This document shows positions 58,913 through 64,000 of a stretch of 64,000 bases of DNA, piece after piece. Position 1 is the stretch's first letter. Every line of letters begins with the position of its first letter. The notes under the pieces are model-generated. The model worked only from the letters and a program-made list of their open reading frames with translations. It was not told the DNA's origin and made no database searches. Source of the DNA: Neoarius graeffei (Eukaryota; Chordata; Actinopteri; Siluriformes; Ariidae); contig NC_083590.1 of assembly GCF_027579695.1 (NCBI RefSeq), forward strand, positions 19,945,610 to 20,009,609, written 5' to 3'. The position numbers were made by a program, and so were the translations under genes.

Positions 58913-59886
58913 ATGGAGAGCTAAGGAGTGCTCCAAACAAGTCAGGGACAAAGTTGTTGAGAAGTACAAGTCAGTGTTGGGTTATAAAAAAAATCCAAAT
59001 CTTTGATGATCCCCTGGAGCACCATCAAATGGAAAGAACATGGTACCACAACAAACCTGCCAAGAGAGGGCCACCCACCACAACTCAAGGACCGGGCAAG
59101 GAGGGTATTAATCAGAGAGGCAGCACAGAGACCAAAGGTAACCCTGAAGGAGCTGCAGAGTTCCACATCAGAGACTGGAGTATCTGTCCATACGTAGGAC
59201 CACAATAAGCCATATACTCCACAGAGCTGGGCTTTATGGAAGAGTGGCCAGAAAAAAAGTCATTGCTTAAGAAAACACGTTTGGAGTTTGCCCAATAGCA
59301 TGTGGCAGACTCCCCAAACATATGGAAGAAGATTCTCTGGTCAAATGAGACTAAAATGTAACTTTTTGGCCATCGTGGGAAATGCCATGTGTGGCACAAA
59401 CCCTGAGAACACCATTCCTACAGTGAAGCATGGTGGTGGCAGCATCATGCTGTGGGGATATTTTTCATCTGCAGGGACAGGAAAGCTGGTCAGGACTGAA
59501 GGAAAGATGGATGGCACTAAATATAGGACAATTCTGGAGGAAAACCTGTTTGAGTCAGCCAGAGGTTTGAGACTGGGATAAAGGTTCACATTCCAGCAGG
59601 ACAATGATCCTAAACATACCGCTAAAGCTACACTGGAATGGTTTAAAGGGAAACATTTAAATGTGTTGGAATGGTCTAGTCAAAGCCCAGACCTCAATCC
59701 AATTGAGAATCTGTGATCAGACTTGAAGATTGCTGTTCACCAGCAGAACCCATCCAACTTGAAGGAGCTGGAGCAGTTTTGCCTTGAGGAATGAGCAAAA
59801 ATCCCAGTGGCTAGATGTGGCAAGCTCATAGAGACTTATCCAAAGCAACTTATAATTGCTGCAAAAGGTGGCTCTACAAAGTACTG
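58913..59886 (+). pseudogene. Tc1-like transposase pseudogene (family E)
   Basis: From an ATG at 58913 to a TGA at 59884, with several stops and frame changes. Recognisable: GRPPTTTQ-like DNA-binding hook near 59.07 kb, [20 protein letters not shown] at 59.43-59.49 kb, [13 protein letters not shown] near 59.60 kb and PDLNPIENL near 59.70 kb, followed by an in-frame TGA where Trp is expected. Ends GGSTKY. Confidence 0.88.
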
Positions 59887-60107
59887 ATATTAGGGGCATG
59901 AATAGTTATGCACATGGAAGTTTTCTGTCATTTTGTCCTGTTTGTTGTTTGCTTCACAATAAAAAAAATTCCACATCTTCAAAGTTGTAGGCATGTTCTG
60001 TAAATGAAATGATGCAAACCCTCAAACAATCCATTTTAATTCCAGGTTGTGAAGCAACAAAACCCAAAAAAATGCCGGGAGGGGAGATACTTTTGCAAGG
60101 CACTCTG

Positions 60108-60379
60108 ATGTATATAAAATGTAAATCTATATTTCCAACTGCACTGCTATTAAATCCAAGATGACTTGTAAAATGTAGGGAATGTGCCTCAGTGCCTTGA
60201 TTTATCATCTCCCTTTTCATCACCTTCCATCATGTTTCTATGAATAATTTTCCTGTTTAGCCATTTGACGCAACAGTATCTCCACCCAGACATTTGTACA
60301 TGGTACAAATGTCGATTTGCTTTCATTTCATGCTCCGAAGCTGTGCTTTGGCTTCTCAGAAAACGTCCAAGCTCGTGCC
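60108..60379. promoter_or_regulatory. xkr8: Spacer upstream of xkr8 copy 3
   Basis: Only 272 bp separate the old Tc1 from the copy 3 start codon. Similarity to copy 2 begins at about 60350 (cttctcagaaaacgtcc). tatataaa at 60112-60119 is a possible TATA-like box, but a splice acceptor at 60359 is equally possible. Confidence 0.3.
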
Positions 60380-62360
60380 ATGGAGGAAGGCTTTCCTTTT
60401 AATTTAGCATTCTTGGATGCCTTGTTTTCTCTCTTGTCTCTGGTCTTTTTCCTCGTGGACGTGGTGCTGGACCTGTGGGCCATCGCATGCCTCTATGAAG
60501 AGCAGAGATACTTCTCTATGGGACTGTTGATATTTCTTTTGCTCAGTTCCTCGGTTCTGGTGCAGCTCTTCAGCTGGCTCTGGTACTCTGATTCCTCTGT
60601 AACTCTGGAGACCAAAGTAGAGAAATTCATCATCAGACATGGTTTGCTGGCTCCAGTGCACATCTTCCAGCTCGGAGTCTTCCTCAGGTTTGTGCTTTTG
60701 TTTTTCTTTTACATAGCTGAGATGACTCAGTGAGAGAGATCATAAAAAAAATGAAGTAGAAATACAGCTGGACTAAAAGTACTGCGTCCGCTAAAGGACG
60801 TATTTTCAAGTCATCAGTTACCAACAGGTAACACACTGAGTTTAAATTATATCTTGAAACCTCTATTCATTATAGAGAGTTACAATAGTCCAACTATGGT
60901 GGACTGAATTTGTGGATAGGTTACATTAAATTGGTTGGTTACATGGAATGAGTGTGCGCATGGTTCCTTGTGCTCAGGGATGTTTTTTTTTCCTATCTGA
61001 AGGATTGCAGTCATCATGGAGATCTCAATCTGCAGATTTAAACAGTGTGACCTTTTCCTGAAGGGGGTCACCATATACATGAAGCATGACCTCAGCATGC
61101 TGCGTCTGTTCAAGGCGTTCTCTGAAAGTGCTCCACAGCTCGTCCTGATGATGGCTCTCATCATAGAGATGCAGGAGATGCAGTCCTTCACAGGTGAGAC
61201 CAAAAAACGATCAAAAAGAGAGAATTCAGACCTTTTGGCTTATTCACTTTTGGTTATATTTTGAATTCTGTTGTCTGAATCTCCTCTTCATGATGCACCA
61301 TACATTCTCAATAGGAGACAAATCTGGACTAGCAGCAGGCCAGTCAAGCACACGCACTCTGTGTCTACAAAGCCACACTGCTATAGCTCACAGATGTCAT
61401 GGGGGAAATCATGGCCTAATGGTTAGAGAAGCAGCTTTGGGCCAAAAAGGTCACCGGTTTGATTCCCTAGACCAGCACGAATGGCTGAAGTGCCCTTGAG
61501 CAAGGCACCTAACCCCCGATCGCTCATTGTACGTCACTCTGGATAAGAGCATCTGCTAAATAACTGTAATGTAATTCTATACCATGCTATTTTTTCCCCC
61601 AGTCATTAAAATCATGGGCTCTCTTTCTGCTCTGAGCTTCAGCACATTGACCTACCATCGCAACATGCATGCATTCGTCCCTGAGAACTTTAAAATGAGA
61701 TGGTCGTCTTCTGTTATCTACTTCCTGTGGAACCTGTTCCTGATTGGCCCACGTGTCGTGTCTGTGTCCCTCTTCGCCTCCGTCCTGCCCTGCTATATTG
61801 CCGCTCACTTCCTGTCCCTGTGGACGCTGCTGGTCCTGTGGACCTGGTGGCAGAAGACAGACTTCATGGAAAGTAAAGCTGGAGAATGGCTGTACCGGGC
61901 CACTGTAGGCCTCATCTGGTACTTCAGGTGGTTTAATGTATTGAGTGGAAATACAAAACTCAAAGGAATAATCTACCACGTGGTTATGGGGGCGGATACA
62001 ATGCTGCTGTTAGGATTATGGTGGTGGAGGAGATCTGAGGAATCAGCGCGTCTTAGTCCACTACCTATTAATCCCTACCTACTTATTATGTTAATGGTAA
62101 TCTACGTAGTAGGAGTGGCACTGAAATTGGTTTATTATTGGAAATTTCATCCCAATAAATCAGATTTTAAGATGAATGTGAGAGATGAGAAGTTACCGAA
62201 GAAACCAGTATCAGATGCAGAAGGTTACGATGCAGAAAGCTTGGAGGCAGACTCTAGTGAGACCCCTGAACCTGAGGGTACAGTTTTAGCTCTGACTCAA
62301 AGAATCGTAAGGGGCATCAACAAAAGGATAAGAACCATGGCTGCGAATTTCTATGACTAA
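60380..62360 (+). CDS. xkr8: XKR8-like protein, copy 3, three coding exons
   Basis: Exons 60380-60687, 61036-61193 and 61603-62360 give 407 residues, almost identical to copy 2, with one codon less near PYLLIMLMVIYVVG. Same acceptor choice (ctgcag/ATTTAAAC) and same phases. Family marks as in copy 2, but WFRWFNVLSGN replaces FSWFNVVSGN: the Ser before the conserved Trp is Arg here. LEAD/S is at residues 369-373 and no DxxD is present. Introns are short (348 and 409 bp), intron 1 lacking the SINE and L2 of copy 2. A Tc1 starts 35 bp after the stop. Likely a functional tandem duplicate; expression unknown. Confidence 0.93.
61398..61580 (+). mobile_element. tRNA-derived SINE (second family) in copy 3 intron 2
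   Basis: Matches 54814-55012 and stands at the homologous position. It lacks the ccccaggctgctctgtgt part present in copy 2. Predates the gene duplication. Confidence 0.8.
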
Positions 62361-62395
62361 ATTGGATTTGAGTTCAGCAAACTGTACATAATATA

Positions 62396-63677
62396 CAGTG
62401 CCTTGAAAAAGTATTCATACCCCTTGAACTTTTTCACATTTTTCCACCTTACAACCACGAACTTAAAAGTTTTTTATTGAGATTTTATGTGATAGACCAA
62501 CACAGAGTAGCACATAATTGTGAAGTGAAACGAAAATGATAAATGGTCTTCAAAATTTTAAACAAATAAAAATCTGAAAAATGTGGTGTGCATTAGTATT
62601 CAGCCCCCCTGCGTCAATACTTTGTAGAGCCACCTTTTGCTGCAATTACGGCTGCAAGTCTTTTGTGGTATGTCTCTACCAGCTTTGCACATCTAGACAC
62701 TGAAATTTTTGCCCATTCTTCTTTGCAAAATAGCTCAAGCTCAGCCAGATTGGATGGAGAGTGTCTGTGAACAGCAATTTTCAAGTCTTGCCACAGATGC
62801 TCAATGGGATTTAGGTCTGGACTTTGACTGGGCCATTCTAACACATGAATATTCTTTGATCTAAACCATTCCATTGTAGCTCTGGCTGTATGTTTAGGGT
62901 CATTGTCTTGCTGGAAGGTGAATCTCCTTCCCAGTCTCAAGTCTTTTGCAGCCTCCAACAGGTTTTCTTCCAGGATTGCCCTGTATTTAGCTCCATCCAT
63001 CTTCCCATCAACTCTGACCAGCTTCCCTGTCCCTGCTGAAGAAAAGCATCCCCATAGCATGATGCTGCCACCACCATGTTTCACAGTGGGGGTGGTGTGT
63101 GCAGGGTGATGAGCAGTGTTAGTTTTCCGCCACACATAGCGCTTTGCATTTAGGCCAAAAAGTTCAACTTTGGTCTCATCTGACCAAAGCACCTTCTTCC
63201 ACATGTTTGCTGTGTCCCCTACATGGCTTCTTATGTCTGTCTTTCAACAATGTCTTTTTTCTTGCCACTCTTCCAAAAAGGCCAGATTTGTGGAGTGTAC
63301 GACTTATAGTTGTCCTGTGCACAGATTCTCCCACCTGAGCTGAGGATTTCTGCAGCTCCTCCAGAGTGATCATGGGCCTCTTGGCTGCTTCTCTGACCAG
63401 TGCTCTCCTTGCTCACTCTGTCAGTTTAGGTGGATGGCCATGTCTTGGTAGGTTTGCAGTTGTGCCATACTTTTTCCATTTTTGAATGATGGATTGAACA
63501 GTGCTTCTGAACAGATGTTCAGAGCTTGGGATATTTTTTTGTAACCTAACCCTGCTTTAAACTTCTCCAGAACTTTATCCCTGACCTGTCTGGTGAGTTC
63601 TTTGGTCTTCATGATGCTGTTTGTTCTTCAGTGTTCTCTAACAAACCACTGAGGCCTTCACAGAACAAGTGTATTTA
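62396..63677 (-). mobile_element. Tc1-like transposon (family F), right end interrupted
   Basis: TA at 62394-62395, end cagtgccttgaaaaagtatt. Transposase on the minus strand. At 63676-63677 another Tc1 begins, so the remaining right end lies outside the window. Confidence 0.9.
62614..63612 (-). pseudogene. Tc1-like transposase pseudogene (family F)
   Basis: Starts MKTKELTRQVRDKVLEKFKA at 63612, then frame changes between 63420 and 63200. From 63204 to 62614 an open frame holds [45 protein letters not shown] and [15 protein letters not shown], ending GGSTKY. Catalytic triad preserved, N-terminal half broken. Confidence 0.9.
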
Positions 63678-64000
63678 CAGTTAGGTCCATAAATATTTGG
63701 ACAGAGGCAACATTTTTCTAATTTTGGTTCTGTACATTACCACAATGAATTGTGAACAAAACAATTCAGATGCAGTTGAAGTTCAGACTTTCAGCTTTAA
63801 TTCAGTGGGTTGAACAAAATGATTGCATAAAAATGTGAGGAACTAAAGCATTTTTTAAAACACAATCCCTTCATTTCAGGGGTTCAAAAGTAATTGGACA
63901 AATTAAATAATTGTAAATAAAATGTTCATTTCTAATACTTGGTTGGAAACCCTTTGTTGGCAATGACTGCCTGAAGTCTTGAACTCATGGACATCACCAG
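63678..64000 (-). mobile_element. Tc1-like transposon (family G), left end only
   Basis: After TA 63676-63677 the end cagttaggtccataaatatt then ggacagaggcaac is that of a known fish Tc1 group with long inverted repeats. gcaatgactgcctgaagtct near 63960 fits the start of a reverse-oriented transposase C-terminus. Runs off the window. Confidence 0.8.

Larger units (their letters stand above)
55823..60107 (+). mobile_element. Old Tc1-like transposon (family E) with nested hAT
   Basis: Left end cagtgccttgcaaaagtatt after TA at 55821-55822; right end acttttgcaaggcactctg. The right TA is eroded. The hAT at 56033-58710 splits it. It starts 30 bp after the xkr8 copy 2 stop codon. Confidence 0.88.

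Overview
This window looks like repeat-dense nuclear DNA of a bony fish. Genes have introns. The repeats are teleost types: DANA/Mermaid-type tRNA-derived SINEs in over a dozen copies, several Tc1-like transposon families, hAT-type elements, an L2 LINE and one Ty1/copia element. The very high load of this SINE and of Tc1 copies suggests an otophysan such as a catfish, but that is a guess from repeat style. No bacterial-type operon, CRISPR array or host RNA gene was seen.

The host genes I can support are three plus-strand members of the XK-related family, all closest in style to XKR8, the caspase-activated phospholipid scramblase of the plasma membrane. Copy 1 (3822-18357) has three coding exons spread over 14.5 kb because intron 1 is filled with transposons. 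Copies 2 (51600-55792) and 3 (60380-62360) are compact near-identical tandem duplicates with the same three-exon plan and the same intron phases. Copy 1 carries a textbook DVLD/G caspase-3 type site in its C-terminal tail, where XKR8 is known to be cut. Copies 2 and 3 lack any DxxD there and instead share LEAD/S.

Layout. 1-377 is a 31-bp minisatellite with a 182-bp higher-order period. 0.4-3.4 kb holds retroelement fragments and two SINEs. 3.5-18.4 kb is xkr8 copy 1 with SINEs (one nested inside another), a foldback element carrying a captured SANT-like exon, a deleted Tc1 and a hAT with perfect 8-bp target duplications. 18.4-30 kb is intergenic: foldback MITEs, a mariner-like remnant, two adjacent hAT-type elements, one of which contains a Tc1 with a full reading frame but a mutated catalytic Asp, and a composite SINE family. 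30.5-32.3 kb is a 1.7-kb palindrome, followed by a sister copy of that Tc1. 34-39 kb is decayed LINE, Tc1 and MITE sequence containing a perfect 224-bp palindrome. 39.5-45.2 kb is a LINE split by a Harbinger-type MITE and by a Ty1/copia element with identical 109-bp LTRs. 46.1-48.1 kb is a THAP-domain transposon-like unit. 48.7-50.7 kb is a Tc1 with an intact DD34E transposase frame and a SINE in one end. 51.6-64 kb holds xkr8 copies 2 and 3, each followed within about 40 bp of its stop codon by an independent Tc1 insertion.

The repeats date the gene duplication. A tRNA-derived SINE in intron 2 is shared by copies 2 and 3, so it is older than the duplication. The DANA-type SINE and the L2 in intron 1 of copy 2 are absent from copy 3, so they are younger.
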